From assembly GCA_964449325.1 (NCBI GenBank), contig CAYUYJ010000001.1, forward strand, positions 1 through 64,000: a DNA stretch of 64,000 nt. Direction: 5' to 3'. This DNA comes from RGIG3002 sp964449325 (GTDB lineage Bacteria; Bacillota; Clostridia; Lachnospirales; Lachnospiraceae). The first letter of the stretch is position 1; each line of letters begins with the position of its first letter. Shown here one piece after another: positions 44,843 to 54,051 of the stretch. The notes below the pieces were generated by a model, which ran no database searches, was not told where the DNA came from, and worked only from the letters and a program-made list of their open reading frames with translations. A program made the translations under genes and the position numbers.

Positions 44843-45958
44843 TTAGCACTGCTTTCTCTCTAATTCTTCTAAAACTTTCTTAGCGTTTTTCTCGGCTTCC
44901 GCTGCACGTTTCTCTGCCTCTTTTATACACTTTTCTGCCTGTTTCTCGGCTTCTTTTATACGCTTTTCTGCCTGTTTCTCGGCTTCTTTTACACGCTGTT
45001 CCGCCTGTTTTTCTACTTCTTCCGCTCGTTTCACTGCTTCTTCCAGATGTTTCTCGGCTTCATCCGCCCGCTCTTCTGCCTCTGCTCTCAACCTGCGCTC
45101 TTCCCGTATGCTCATCTTTTCCATATTTTCAAATAAATAGCCCATTTTGCGCTCCTTTACTTTTTGAATGCACCGGTCTGTCTCTTCCTCGCCGGCATCT
45201 ATTTTCACACACAAAGCCTTCATGACAGAGGCAATGACATCGACTATATACTCCGGGGTATCTTTTATGATGTCATTAAGCTTCTCCGACGGAATTTGCA
45301 GAAACTCCTCCAAATCCATTGCATCCTGAATCTTATTGAACATCATAATTAATGACATTTCATCTCCGCGGTTCAATAATTCCTCATTACCGTAATCATG
45401 AAGCCGTACAACTTCGTATGTAAAGTCCGGAATGCTTTTCTGAAATATTCCGCTTAACATGACCCTATCACATAAGTGCATATCCGCTGTCCACTTTGGT
45501 TTCCCTTCATAATACACCACCGGAAGGATGGGAGGATAGCGGAACCCCTTCGTTCTGGTGCAGCCGGGATGTTCCCGTTCCTGCTCCTTCGCATACTCCT
45601 GCCAGATGCAGGCCATGTATTTTAGCAGCTGCATTGCCACGTTATAGTCCACTGCGCTTTTATGCTCCGTCAGCGATATGAGATACAACGGTGTCTCTAA
45701 CGGCTCCCCGGAGTCGTCGCGGATTCGTATCTTTTTTACCGTATCGGACTCAAACTCAATTCCAAGATACGGACGATATTGCTCCGAAACATCTTCAATA
45801 TCCTCCGGCCGTACATTTTTCAGGGCAGGAATATTTAGATTATCCCGCAGGAATTGTGCATACAGCAGCGGTTCCCGAAAAATGTTCTTGCTGTTCGTGT
45901 TTCTTACCGCCTCAGCACGGTGCATTCTTTGTTCTTCCATAAGGTTAACATTATTCAT
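44843..45958 (-). CDS. Rpn-family (PD-(D/E)XK) recombination-promoting nuclease / putative transposase
   Basis: The 371-residue product starts at an ATG with AGGAGG seven bases upstream. The N-terminal half has the features of the Rpn/Transposase_31 family: an FxxxLL...FL opening, the nuclease core ISLTEHKS (Glu98-His99-Lys100 as the ExK motif) followed by DYNVAMQLLKYM, and PILPVVYYEG. Family members are DNA nucleases that stimulate RecA-independent recombination, and some act in phage defence. The last 90 residues are a Lys/Glu/Ala coiled coil built from 11-residue repeats, likely for oligomerisation. It is a single gene with about 230 bp of non-coding sequence upstream and no visible operon partner. 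It separates the giant-protein block from the glycosylation operon. Confidence 0.85.
   Translation of the reverse strand: MNNVNLMEEQRMHRAEAVRNTNSKNIFREPLLYAQFLRDNLNIPALKNVRPEDIEDVSEQYRPYLGIEFESDTVKKIRIRDDSGEPLETPLYLISLTEHKSAVDYNVAMQLLKYMACIWQEYAKEQEREHPGCTRTKGFRYPPILPVVYYEGKPKWTADMHLCDRVMLSGIFQKSIPDFTYEVVRLHDYGNEELLNRGDEMSLIMMFNKIQDAMDLEEFLQIPSEKLNDIIKDTPEYIVDVIASVMKALCVKIDAGEEETDRCIQKVKERKMGYLFENMEKMSIREERRLRAEAEERADEAEKHLEEAVKRAEEVEKQAEQRVKEAEKQAEKRIKEAEKQAEKCIKEAEKRAAEAEKNAKKVLEELERKQC
44912..45010 (-). repeat. Three tandem 33-bp units inside the Rpn gene
   Basis: Units at 44912-44944, 44945-44977 and 44978-45010 are nearly identical and encode the 11-residue unit around EKQAEKRIKEA. More degenerate units continue into 45011-45080. 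The unit length suits a right-handed (hendecad) coiled coil. Unit number may vary between strains. Confidence 0.85.
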
Positions 45959-45998
45959 ATTTTGTCCTCCTGTTTCTTTGCAGTCACAGGAGAATTGC

Positions 45999-46054
45999 CT
46001 TTTCGCCTGCCTGCATCATATTGGTTTTCTTTGAATGAATTAGTTGGCGAAAAG
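45999..46054. other. Inverted repeat upstream of the Rpn gene
   Basis: CTTTTCGCC (45999-46007) and GGCGAAAAG (46046-46054) are exact reverse complements separated by 38 bp, about 40 bp before the Rpn start codon. It could be an operator-like dyad or leader structure. No promoter is convincing nearby. Confidence 0.35.
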
Positions 46055-46108
46055 CCGGAACTTAGACATTTTCGGAAGTCCTGAATAGTTCTTCCATATA
46101 TTCAAAAT

Positions 46109-46147
46109 AACATGCAGAAAACAGATGTGCAAGCATTTTCTGAAATT
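46109..46147. repeat. 39-bp repeat, copy 2
   Basis: It matches 56-94 at 34 of 39 positions in the same orientation, and lies just downstream of the acyltransferase gene ending at 46189. Confidence 0.6.
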
Positions 46148-46188
46148 TATTAAATTAATTGCATAGCAAGCACTATTCAGCACCCACA

Positions 46189-47211
46189 TCATATAAACCA
46201 TTTATTTACATATGCAATTTTGTTAGCTACTATAGCGAATAACATCGATAGAATATAGGTAGCTACAAAAAATAACGGTGTCGAAATAATTGGATTAAAT
46301 GTATCCGGACTAAAACAAAACTTATCAACAATTATTTGAAAGAATGGATGCACTAAATATATTGCCATTGTATATTTGCCCCACCTTTCTGTTAATGTAT
46401 CCATTTCAGAATTTGTATTATATTTAACAAATACAAAAATAGCAACAGCAGTGAATAATATAAGCGGAGATTTATTAGCATACATCACTGATGTTTTTGC
46501 ATCTATTATATTAGCCACTAGTAAATTACATGTTCCTGTGAAAAATACCCCCAGTAATCCCAGCACATATATACTCTTCTTTTCAATTTGAAAATTATCA
46601 AGATAATACCCCAATACATAATAACCAAAATAGCATGGGATATCGCTTAAACAAATACTTGTCATATAATTGTTTGCGTGTTCAAATCCAAGTTCAGCGA
46701 AAACAGAACTGAACATACTTAAGAAAAAACTAAATAAAAGCGACAAAACAATAAAATATCTACATATTTTTTTATCAACAACAATCTTTCTAAGAATTGG
46801 CGTGGCTAAGTATAGACCAATCGCAGCATGTAAATACCACTGATGATAATATCCCCCTAAAAAGGTGCTAATGAATGTTTCCACACTTTTCGTTATGAAA
46901 AACATCAACATTGCATAACCAAAAGACCAAAAATAAAATATAATTAATAAATGTTTAACGTATTTTTTTATTATTACCTGTATTTCTATATCCCGTGATA
47001 AAAACAGCGCACCTGAAATCATAAAAAAAATAGGTACGCCCCATCTTACAATAGAATCGTACGCATTAAAAATCTTCCATTCAAAAGTATTATAATCGTA
47101 AATACTCCATTTCATGGAAGCAGAATGAAGCATTACCACAGCCATTGACGCAATAATACGTAAATAATCAATATATTTTTTATGAATACCCACACTCTTC
47201 ATATAATTCAT
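46189..47211 (-). CDS. Acyltransferase-3 family membrane protein (340 aa)
   Basis: A polytopic inner-membrane protein of the acyltransferase-3 family, which moves acyl groups (often acetyl) onto surface sugars. The first helix carries the conserved family His (His29, in VVMLHS), and about ten hydrophobic segments follow. I chose the ATG at 47211 because AAGGG precedes it and because upstream in-frame codons run into the preceding gene. It is the last gene of the YfhO-to-acyltransferase operon and lies 26 bp after its neighbour. The substrate is unknown; a sugar handled by the upstream glycosyltransferases is likely by context. No clear terminator follows. Confidence 0.85.
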   Translation of the reverse strand: MNYMKSVGIHKKYIDYLRIIASMAVVMLHSASMKWSIYDYNTFEWKIFNAYDSIVRWGVPIFFMISGALFLSRDIEIQVIIKKYVKHLLIIFYFWSFGYAMLMFFITKSVETFISTFLGGYYHQWYLHAAIGLYLATPILRKIVVDKKICRYFIVLSLLFSFFLSMFSSVFAELGFEHANNYMTSICLSDIPCYFGYYVLGYYLDNFQIEKKSIYVLGLLGVFFTGTCNLLVANIIDAKTSVMYANKSPLILFTAVAIFVFVKYNTNSEMDTLTERWGKYTMAIYLVHPFFQIIVDKFCFSPDTFNPIISTPLFFVATYILSMLFAIVANKIAYVNKWFI

Positions 47212-47237
47212 TTTCCCTTCACCGATAACTGTTACTT

Positions 47238-48269
47238 TTATGACGCTCGTTTTCCCAAAAGTAATCTGAAGAAATTTATTTTCAAAATAAAGTAACACCA
47301 TACATAATTGCATACCAATCCGGCAACAAAGTTAGCCAAAGAAAGCAACACAACATTTTGAATGCCTAAAATATTCAGAATCATTGTTCTGGATACTGAA
47401 ATAAAATAGCCATTAAACAGATAAATTTGGAGTGAATACTGTCCAAACTGTTTTAATATCCATTTGATTTTTTTGACAGTTATTATTCTTATCAGCAAAT
47501 AAGAAAACAAACTCCCTAAAAGTGCGGTCAAAACCTTAAGCAAATACAAAAGATAACTATCTTTCACAAAATGATTCACAACATAAAGAAGCCCTAAATC
47601 CAACAAGAAAGAACCTGTCATTAAAAGAATCCTTACCGATTTTCCCTCTAAAACCGATAAAGAAAGCATTTCTCTTTCATTGATGATTCTAAACAAATGT
47701 CCAATTACAAAATAAGGCATATAATAAGTCATCTGCGCTGTACAAAGAAATCCAATGTTCCTGCCCCATACCATGTAAATTCCCATAGATACCACAAATA
47801 AAAACAGCGCCCTCTCTGCTTTATCGTTTATCATCCGCTCAAAAAGCGGAAAAATGATTATAATCTCAAACAGCACATAGACAAACCAAATAGAACCACC
47901 ATAAAAGACAATCTGTCTGATTTCTTTCGCCCAGTCATTCTCCACAAGGGTAAAAAAGGGCAAAAGTCTCTGCATTACGATTGTAATAAGATTAAATACA
48001 ACGTATGGAAGTAACAGATATCTGCATTTATGAAGAACGAATTTACCGTAATTTGCATGCCGAGAGTAACAGAATCCTGAAATCAAAAAAAACAGCGGCA
48101 TATGAAAGGAATAAATAAAGTCATGAATTACATTACACCACTCTGCATCAGATGTTCCAATATTATCAGCTGCCAATGCATGTCCTAAGACTACAAGCAG
48201 AATCGCAAACCCTCTTAAAATATCAACATTTTCATAATACTTTTTTGTTCTTTCCACGTTAGTCCTCAC
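47238..48269 (-). CDS. Acyltransferase-3 family membrane protein (343 aa)
   Basis: The start of the protein (VDILRGFAILLVVLGHAL) is a textbook acyltransferase-3 opening with the family His at position 30, followed by a HMPLFFLISGF segment and further transmembrane helices. It would O-acylate a surface carbohydrate at the membrane. The first codon is GTG at 48269. A second GTG at 48257, preceded by AGGAC, is a plausible alternative start. It lies 18 bp after the GtrA-like gene in the same operon. Confidence 0.87.
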   Translation of the reverse strand: MRTNVERTKKYYENVDILRGFAILLVVLGHALAADNIGTSDAEWCNVIHDFIYSFHMPLFFLISGFCYSRHANYGKFVLHKCRYLLLPYVVFNLITIVMQRLLPFFTLVENDWAKEIRQIVFYGGSIWFVYVLFEIIIIFPLFERMINDKAERALFLFVVSMGIYMVWGRNIGFLCTAQMTYYMPYFVIGHLFRIINEREMLSLSVLEGKSVRILLMTGSFLLDLGLLYVVNHFVKDSYLLYLLKVLTALLGSLFSYLLIRIITVKKIKWILKQFGQYSLQIYLFNGYFISVSRTMILNILGIQNVVLLSLANFVAGLVCNYVWCYFILKINFFRLLLGKRAS

Positions 48270-48287
48270 ACCAATAGCAGATATTTT

Positions 48288-48794
48288 TTATCTCTTTAAA
48301 GCCCAAAACTTATTCAATACAAAATTCATCGGAACAGTAACAAGCAGATTAATTAGTGGTGCAATAAATTCCGATATTTTACATATATCCACCCACACAT
48401 AAAGTAATATGCTGCTTACTACAAGTCCGGAAAACGCATAAGACAAATACGTTTTTATCAATGCTTTCAATACAGAATATTTACCGTCTGTATGCTCTGT
48501 AAATACAAATTTGTTATTCCACCAGAATGACCATAACACGCTGATAAAAAATCCGGCAAATTGTGATACGAAATAATCTATATCTGATAAAAGCGAAAGT
48601 TTTTTTAGTATCATTAACACAACTGCATATATCAGATAGGATAATCCGGTATTCGACAAACCTACGATTCCGAATTTCACGAACTGCTTTATGGTAACTA
48701 ACCATTCCGGTTTTAATTCTTTATGCACCACCGCGCACAACGGTTGCATGACAAGCAAAATCATTTGTTCAATCCATTTATCTATTTTTTTCAT
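48288..48794 (-). CDS. GtrA-like polyprenyl-phosphate sugar flippase (168 aa)
   Basis: A small protein with four hydrophobic segments and the GtrA-family opening QFVKFGIVGLSNTGLSYLIY, then FVSQFAGFF and a WxxWWNNKFVF motif. Family members move polyprenyl-phosphate-linked sugars to the outer face of the membrane. Its start overlaps the end of the acetyltransferase gene by 17 bases, so translation is probably coupled. Together with the GT2 enzyme two genes upstream and the YfhO-type protein it completes a three-component glycosylation set. Confidence 0.9.
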   Translation of the reverse strand: MKKIDKWIEQMILLVMQPLCAVVHKELKPEWLVTIKQFVKFGIVGLSNTGLSYLIYAVVLMILKKLSLLSDIDYFVSQFAGFFISVLWSFWWNNKFVFTEHTDGKYSVLKALIKTYLSYAFSGLVVSSILLYVWVDICKISEFIAPLINLLVTVPMNFVLNKFWALKR

Positions 48795-49305
48795 ACTCTT
48801 CTTTTAGCATTGCGTACCATTTCAAGGACTTTCTTTCCCCTCTTACGCAAATATGCTCTCTGAACTCTCCTTCAAATACAAAGCCACATTTTTCATAGAA
48901 CCGGATTGCCCTGACATTATCAGATAATACATTCAAATACACTCTGTTGAGCTTCCAGTCTTCAAAGGCAATTTTTAAAACCTGCGCTGTTGCTCTCTTC
49001 GCATATCCGCCGCCCTGCGCTACTTTTCTCATACTGATTGCATATTCCGCGGTTCCTGCCTTCTCATCTACCTTCTTTAAGCTGATTGTTCCCATGTATT
49101 CATCGCTTTCATTTACTACCGCCCAATGATGGCAATGATTTTCTCTCGCTTCCTTATCCGCATTACTTATAAATTCCGAAACTTCTGCAAAATTCATCTG
49201 TCCTGCATCAAACCGGAAAAAACAGTTTACCGAAGTATCCTGCATCCATTCTAACATTCCGTCCGCATCACGCATTTCCAGCTTACGAATAATTCTGTCA
49301 TTCAT
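48778..49305 (-). CDS. GNAT-family N-acetyltransferase, RimJ/RimL-like (175 aa)
   Basis: A soluble acetyl-CoA-dependent acetyltransferase. The core MGTISLKKVDE...AEYAISMRK, a GGGYAKRAT acetyl-CoA loop and LNVLSDNVRAIRFYEKCGFVFEG are classic RimJ/RimL-like GNAT features. The ATG at 49305 follows AGGTGA by eight bases and overlaps the stop of the preceding glycosyltransferase as ATGAATGA. An upstream GTG at 49317 is less likely. In this operon it may N-acetylate an amino sugar before transfer, but a protein or small-molecule target cannot be excluded. Confidence 0.88.
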   Translation of the reverse strand: MNDRIIRKLEMRDADGMLEWMQDTSVNCFFRFDAGQMNFAEVSEFISNADKEARENHCHHWAVVNESDEYMGTISLKKVDEKAGTAEYAISMRKVAQGGGYAKRATAQVLKIAFEDWKLNRVYLNVLSDNVRAIRFYEKCGFVFEGEFREHICVRGERKSLKWYAMLKEEYEKNR

Positions 49306-50248
49306 CTCTTTTATCACCTGTATTTTCCTTGATATTACTCTCTTCTACAATATAAGGCGGTCTGTTTCTGCTGGCATCAAAGGTTCTCCAGAGGTATCCT
49401 CCCAAAATACCCAGGGTTAACATAATCACCCCAAAGCTGAACAAATTAAAGATAAATAACGTGGTCCATCCGCTGACCACAATTTTCCCCATCAACTTAC
49501 ATAGCAAAACTACAAACGCCCAGACAAGAGAACCGATGAACGATATAACACCTATCGTAGAAACCAGCGTAATCGGAAGTGTAGAAAAGCTAAACAACGT
49601 ATCCATCACAAGTTTGATTTTCTTGCGAAGTGTCCACCGACTCTTTCCGATTTCCCTTGCCAAACGTTCATAATATACCGTATCCGTTTTAAATCCGCTC
49701 CAAAGTATCTGGCCTGTTAATGCAGAATTTTTCTCATCCAGTCTATTCAAAACTTCAATTACCTTCCGGTCTATTAAATAAACGTCAAAACCCTCTTTCG
49801 GCATATTGGGTAAAGCAGTCTTTCTCACAATCCAATAATACATATTGGAAAAGAAAGTCTGGCTTTTTGCTTCCTGTCTTCCAGCTCTCGCCGCCAAAAC
49901 TACATTATTCCCTTTCTTCCAGCTTTCAACCATCTGTAGGATTAACTCAGTAGGTTCCTGTAAATCAGCTGCTTTCACTACGGCACAATCTCCTGTACAA
50001 TGTGCAAGTCCGCACAAAATTGCCGCATGGGATCCGAAATTTCTGGAAAGACTGATATTCCGAATATGCTCGTCCTGCATGGCAAGCTTTTTCATAACCT
50101 CAAAACTATTATCCTTAGATCCATCATTTACCATAACAATCTCATAATCATAATCGATAACATCAATTACTTTTTTCTTTATATCCGCGTAAAGTGGAAA
50201 CAGATTTTCCTCATTATAATAAACCGGAATCACAATTGATAGTTTCAT
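49298..50248 (-). CDS. GT2 polyprenyl-phosphate glycosyltransferase, GtrB/CsbB/DPM1-like (316 aa)
   Basis: It opens MKLSIVIPVYYNEENL, with nucleotide-sugar-binding Asp42 (VNDGS) and the metal-site region AADLQEP (Asp95). Two C-terminal transmembrane helices follow (about 220-280), ending in LGGYLWRTFDASRNRPPYIV, typical of bactoprenol glucosyltransferases. It would load a sugar from a nucleotide donor onto undecaprenyl phosphate on the cytoplasmic side. The ATG at 50248 agrees with the family start; 12 extra upstream codons are open. Upstream spacing to the GT-C-like gene is 75 bp. Confidence 0.92.
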   Translation of the reverse strand: MKLSIVIPVYYNEENLFPLYADIKKKVIDVIDYDYEIVMVNDGSKDNSFEVMKKLAMQDEHIRNISLSRNFGSHAAILCGLAHCTGDCAVVKAADLQEPTELILQMVESWKKGNNVVLAARAGRQEAKSQTFFSNMYYWIVRKTALPNMPKEGFDVYLIDRKVIEVLNRLDEKNSALTGQILWSGFKTDTVYYERLAREIGKSRWTLRKKIKLVMDTLFSFSTLPITLVSTIGVISFIGSLVWAFVVLLCKLMGKIVVSGWTTLFIFNLFSFGVIMLTLGILGGYLWRTFDASRNRPPYIVEESNIKENTGDKRDE

Positions 50249-50323
50249 GACTGCCTTATCTCCTTTACATTCATCATAATCCATAACATACTATATTACA
50301 TGGAATTATCATGCTCAATCACA

Positions 50324-51778
50324 TTATCTGGCAAATATACGTTCTGCATACGTCATATTCGCATATGTGGTATCCCATATGTTGAAGCACACGGCTGCAA
50401 ACACTATGAAGCCTGCTAAATACACAATCGGATGCTCCTTAAATTCCTTAAAAAGCCTTTTATAATCCACACAAAAAGCAATCAGGCAATAGAAAAATAT
50501 CCACGTGGAAATAAAATATCTGGGTTCAATATCATTCAATAATGCCAATACTGTTGGCAAATTCCACAAGATTAACCACACCCCTGTTTTGCACATGGAA
50601 CTGCTATTAATATCTTTATCGCATATTTTTTGCTTTGTTAATAATAACACAATGTAAACCAATACTAAGGAGGCCAGAACATATATTAAATTAGTTTGCG
50701 AGATATTTGATATATATACATCCGAAAACCTTACATCCAAAGCATTTATCAAATGTCCGAAATAAATTCCAACACACTCAAACGGATATTGTAACCATAA
50801 TTTTACATAATTTGCTACTGTTCTCTCCTCTGTGCCTACTTCATTAAAAATGGCAGCTGCAGTGACATCATAAGAATACATACTCGGAGACTCCACATCA
50901 TCTGCAATGGTAGTTTCATAACGCAACAATCCAAGTCCTTGGAACAACAATTCTCCGGTATCTCCATACATGGTATTCAACTGAAGCGGAACCTTCCATG
51001 AACTAATCTCTAAATTCTCACTATTAATCTTTACCTGCGGTGCTGCTACCAACATCATACCAAGCAGCATACCTACTGCTGTTACAGCATTAACTGCCAG
51101 TCTGCTTTTAAACTCCTTCCGCCGTTCCAGAAACAAAAGTACCAAAGCCGCATATACGGTATACTGATAAATCGGTCTGGAATTATATGCCTCATACAAA
51201 AGCATTCCGGTGCCAACTGCCATTACCACTATCCGTGCAGTTACTTTCATATTACCTGTGCCATCACTTTTCTTTATTTTTAGCAAAAGATATAAACCTG
51301 TAATTTCTAACCCCACCGCCATCAAATCTGCCAACGGATAATATACCAGGCTCTTCCAAAATAAAATAATACAAACCGTCGGAACAAGCCTCTTTACGAC
51401 AGACACTTTTATATCCAATATTAATTCAAAGAAATCAACACATACAACGGAAAAAAAGAAACCATATAATAGGGAAAGAAGCCCCCAGAAGCCTATCCAG
51501 CCCAATTGCCCAAATCCTCTCAAGACAAACAGAATAAACGGAAAGACATAGCCTCTTATCTCAAAATAACCTCTGGCTACTGCCGGATTTATCGAAAATC
51601 CCTCTTCCGTCATAAATGATGATGCCATGAACCAATAGCTTGAAGAATCATAGTATGCATTTTTATTCTGATAAAGCATCAATAGTGCAAAAAATAATCC
51701 CGAACTAAGAATCCATCCACACCATTTTCGGTTTTTATTATTATTCTCCATCACTAATCCGGCTTTCTCCAGCAACAT
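50324..51778 (-). CDS. Polytopic membrane protein, GT-C glycosyltransferase-like (about 484 aa)
   Basis: About eleven hydrophobic helices make up most of the protein, with a polar loop DSSSYWFMA after the first helix, a position where GT-C enzymes often hold acidic catalytic residues. A large extracytoplasmic segment with ISSWKVPLQLN lies mid-protein. I do not recognise a precise family. By context it may transfer a lipid-carried sugar outside the membrane. The frame is open up to 51820. The ATG at 51778 (GGAG nine bases upstream, 38-base overlap with the YfhO gene) or the ATG at 51751 are the more likely starts. Confidence 0.7.
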   Translation of the reverse strand: MLLEKAGLVMENNNKNRKWCGWILSSGLFFALLMLYQNKNAYYDSSSYWFMASSFMTEEGFSINPAVARGYFEIRGYVFPFILFVLRGFGQLGWIGFWGLLSLLYGFFFSVVCVDFFELILDIKVSVVKRLVPTVCIILFWKSLVYYPLADLMAVGLEITGLYLLLKIKKSDGTGNMKVTARIVVMAVGTGMLLYEAYNSRPIYQYTVYAALVLLFLERRKEFKSRLAVNAVTAVGMLLGMMLVAAPQVKINSENLEISSWKVPLQLNTMYGDTGELLFQGLGLLRYETTIADDVESPSMYSYDVTAAAIFNEVGTEERTVANYVKLWLQYPFECVGIYFGHLINALDVRFSDVYISNISQTNLIYVLASLVLVYIVLLLTKQKICDKDINSSSMCKTGVWLILWNLPTVLALLNDIEPRYFISTWIFFYCLIAFCVDYKRLFKEFKEHPIVYLAGFIVFAAVCFNIWDTTYANMTYAERIFAR

Positions 51779-53921
51779 CCGTACTCTCTCCATCTCTTTT
51801 TCTAATATACAATACCACATTTATAAGCAATGTAGCAAAAAAACACAAGGTAATTCCGGCACCTATCCAAAAATCCACCGGTTTAAATTCAAATTGTACC
51901 TGATGGACTCCCTCGTCCAAATATACACCTATAAAAGTTTCGTTTATCTTTACAAGTTCCGCTTTTCTGCCATCTACATATACATTCCACCCCGGATAAT
52001 AGGACTGTTGTACGACCAGATATCCGTCTGTTTCCTGCCTAACCTCCATTTCCATATCACCGGAAATAAATTGATTTATAATAACCTGACTGTCGGACTC
52101 TGTAAGCTTATTCTTTACCTGATTTTCTTCTACATAAATCTGATAAGGTGATACACTGCCATCCTGCAGCCATTCCTCGAAGTCCACATCTTCTTTGCTC
52201 ACCACGTCAGCTGTTACATACACTTCCAGTACATCCATCGATATTTTGCAATGCTCACTCTTTCGATACCTTTGGACATAATCTAATTGCACACTTAAAT
52301 ATCCCATTTCATCAAGGGTATGGTTCATCACAATATTATTACTGTTCAGTCCTTCCCAGCTTCGCTTTGCATCGCTATAATCTATGGAATGAGTTCTGCT
52401 TTCATCTACTGCAAATTTCTCGGCTACCCAGTCTCCACACGCCTCCGCCTGCTCCTTGTCCCATTGACTATAAGCCACCACTGTTACACTATGCAGACTC
52501 TGTTGGCATACAAAAATATCCATTGCTACCACAAGACCTAAAATCCATATTCCATTTTTCCCATACTTCTTCTGCAAAAACAGGATAACAGCACCGGCCG
52601 CCCCGTATGCCCCCAAAACAATGGCATCACGAACCAAATCTATCCGAAATGCCTCACAAACAGAATCCTCTATATCCTTCAGTATCACCGGCACAAGCAG
52701 ACCACTGATAAAGAACACCAACGCACCGGCTGCACACACCACTGCCAGATATTTTATCTGCTTCCGGTTTTCCAATAAAACTTCCAACACCTCCGCAACT
52801 AAGAGCAACAGAAAAATAGTAAGAACACATCTCCACAAGGAAGGAAAACGCAGACTCTTAAACAGAGGAAAGTATTTATAAAAAACAGGATGCACAAAAG
52901 AATTGTTGCCTAACATCATCAAAAAAGCAAACACACAGATTCCCATATACTGCCACTTTTTCCGTAGTTTAAAGGCTAATATCCAACCAATCAGCACCAG
53001 TGTCAGCAAGCCGACATACAGACTAATCATACTGATATCCAAAGTCTCTCCCAACGCATTAGCGAACTCGGAATAATGCGGCAGAATAGCCGACAATGCC
53101 ATACTCATGCTATAGGAACTGACTGCAACGCCACTCCCCAATCTGCCCATATACCTTGAAGATGCCAAAAAAGGAACCAGTGATACGGCAGCCGCTGCAG
53201 CGGTCAGACAACCGAATACAATATATGTTCCCGCTGCTTTCAACACTTTTATAAAATAATTCTTTTCTTTCCCTGCATGAATGACAAAATATGGAATCAA
53301 TACAATAAAGCTTGCAACCCAGACTTCCGGATAGCCTCCCAAAATACTTAGTCCCATGCAAAGTGCCGCTATCATCAGAAAAAGTTTTTTCCTTGTTTCA
53401 TAGTATTTCTTCACAAAAAACAAAACATATGGAAGCCATGCCGCACTGATTATAATCATAATGTGCTGTGCGTTAGAAATGAACAGCCCCGAAAAGCCGT
53501 AAAAACCCCCCGCTATGATTGCTATCAGCCAACTTTTCACCGACTCCTTCTCTTCCATATGTTCTCTGGTCAAGAGAAACATTCCAAAACATGCCAGCAC
53601 TACATGCATGCAATATTCCATACCTACACATATCAGAGAATACCCCGTGGTAATTTCAAAAAACAATGTTGTCGGATACCAATAAGGGATACCCAACATC
53701 ATGTAAGCAGGACAGCCAAATTGAAGTGCTGCATTCCACAACGGAAGCCTTCCTTCCCGAAGCATGTCTGCCGACAACATGCAAAGCGGGTAGTAGGCAT
53801 CCATAATATCCCATTTCATGATATTTTTTCCTAATAAGAGGCTGAAATTGAATCCCGCCGTAAATAAAATATATATTAATAATACAATACAGGTCTTTTT
53901 CCATATGGATTGTTTTAACAT
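51741..53921 (-). CDS. YfhO-family membrane protein, GT-C type (726 aa)
   Basis: It starts with one helix and then the loop KWDIMDAYYPL, the YfhO-family position for the acidic residues of GT-C glycosyltransferases. About twelve more helices and a C-terminal extracytoplasmic domain follow, with the family signature YYPGWNVYVDG and a final helix. YfhO-type proteins are the external glycosyltransferases of three-component systems that decorate teichoic-acid-like polymers using undecaprenyl-phosphate sugars. It is the first gene of the seven-gene operon. The ribosome site is modest (GGAAGTGAG about 12 bases upstream). Confidence 0.9.
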   Translation of the reverse strand: MLKQSIWKKTCIVLLIYILFTAGFNFSLLLGKNIMKWDIMDAYYPLCMLSADMLREGRLPLWNAALQFGCPAYMMLGIPYWYPTTLFFEITTGYSLICVGMEYCMHVVLACFGMFLLTREHMEEKESVKSWLIAIIAGGFYGFSGLFISNAQHIMIIISAAWLPYVLFFVKKYYETRKKLFLMIAALCMGLSILGGYPEVWVASFIVLIPYFVIHAGKEKNYFIKVLKAAGTYIVFGCLTAAAAAVSLVPFLASSRYMGRLGSGVAVSSYSMSMALSAILPHYSEFANALGETLDISMISLYVGLLTLVLIGWILAFKLRKKWQYMGICVFAFLMMLGNNSFVHPVFYKYFPLFKSLRFPSLWRCVLTIFLLLLVAEVLEVLLENRKQIKYLAVVCAAGALVFFISGLLVPVILKDIEDSVCEAFRIDLVRDAIVLGAYGAAGAVILFLQKKYGKNGIWILGLVVAMDIFVCQQSLHSVTVVAYSQWDKEQAEACGDWVAEKFAVDESRTHSIDYSDAKRSWEGLNSNNIVMNHTLDEMGYLSVQLDYVQRYRKSEHCKISMDVLEVYVTADVVSKEDVDFEEWLQDGSVSPYQIYVEENQVKNKLTESDSQVIINQFISGDMEMEVRQETDGYLVVQQSYYPGWNVYVDGRKAELVKINETFIGVYLDEGVHQVQFEFKPVDFWIGAGITLCFFATLLINVVLYIRKRDGESTDVAGESRISDGE

Positions 53922-53970
53922 ATTATCTATTACTCACTTCCTAATACTTTAATAAGTCGAATACTAATTC

Positions 53971-53976
53971 ATTATA
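53971..53976 (-). promoter_or_regulatory. -10 element candidate for the YfhO glycosylation operon
   Basis: The minus strand reads TATAAT, a perfect -10, about 50 bp before the YfhO start. The -35 region at normal spacing is poor (TAGCAT), so an activator may be needed. It lies back to back with the plus-strand promoter at 53998. Confidence 0.45.
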
Positions 53977-53994
53977 CAAACAATCTCATTTTTA

Positions 53995-54003
53995 TGCTAT
54001 AAT
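53995..54003 (+). promoter_or_regulatory. Extended -10 promoter of the plus-strand acyltransferase
   Basis: TGCTATAAT is a perfect extended -10 (TATAAT at 53998-54003), about 50 bp before the start codon. The -35 at 17 bases is TACAAA. The two divergent promoters share about 30 bp. Confidence 0.6.
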
Positions 54004-54051
54004 TAGTTTAATATTTTTAATTCTTTCCCCACATAGAAAGGTATATTTATT

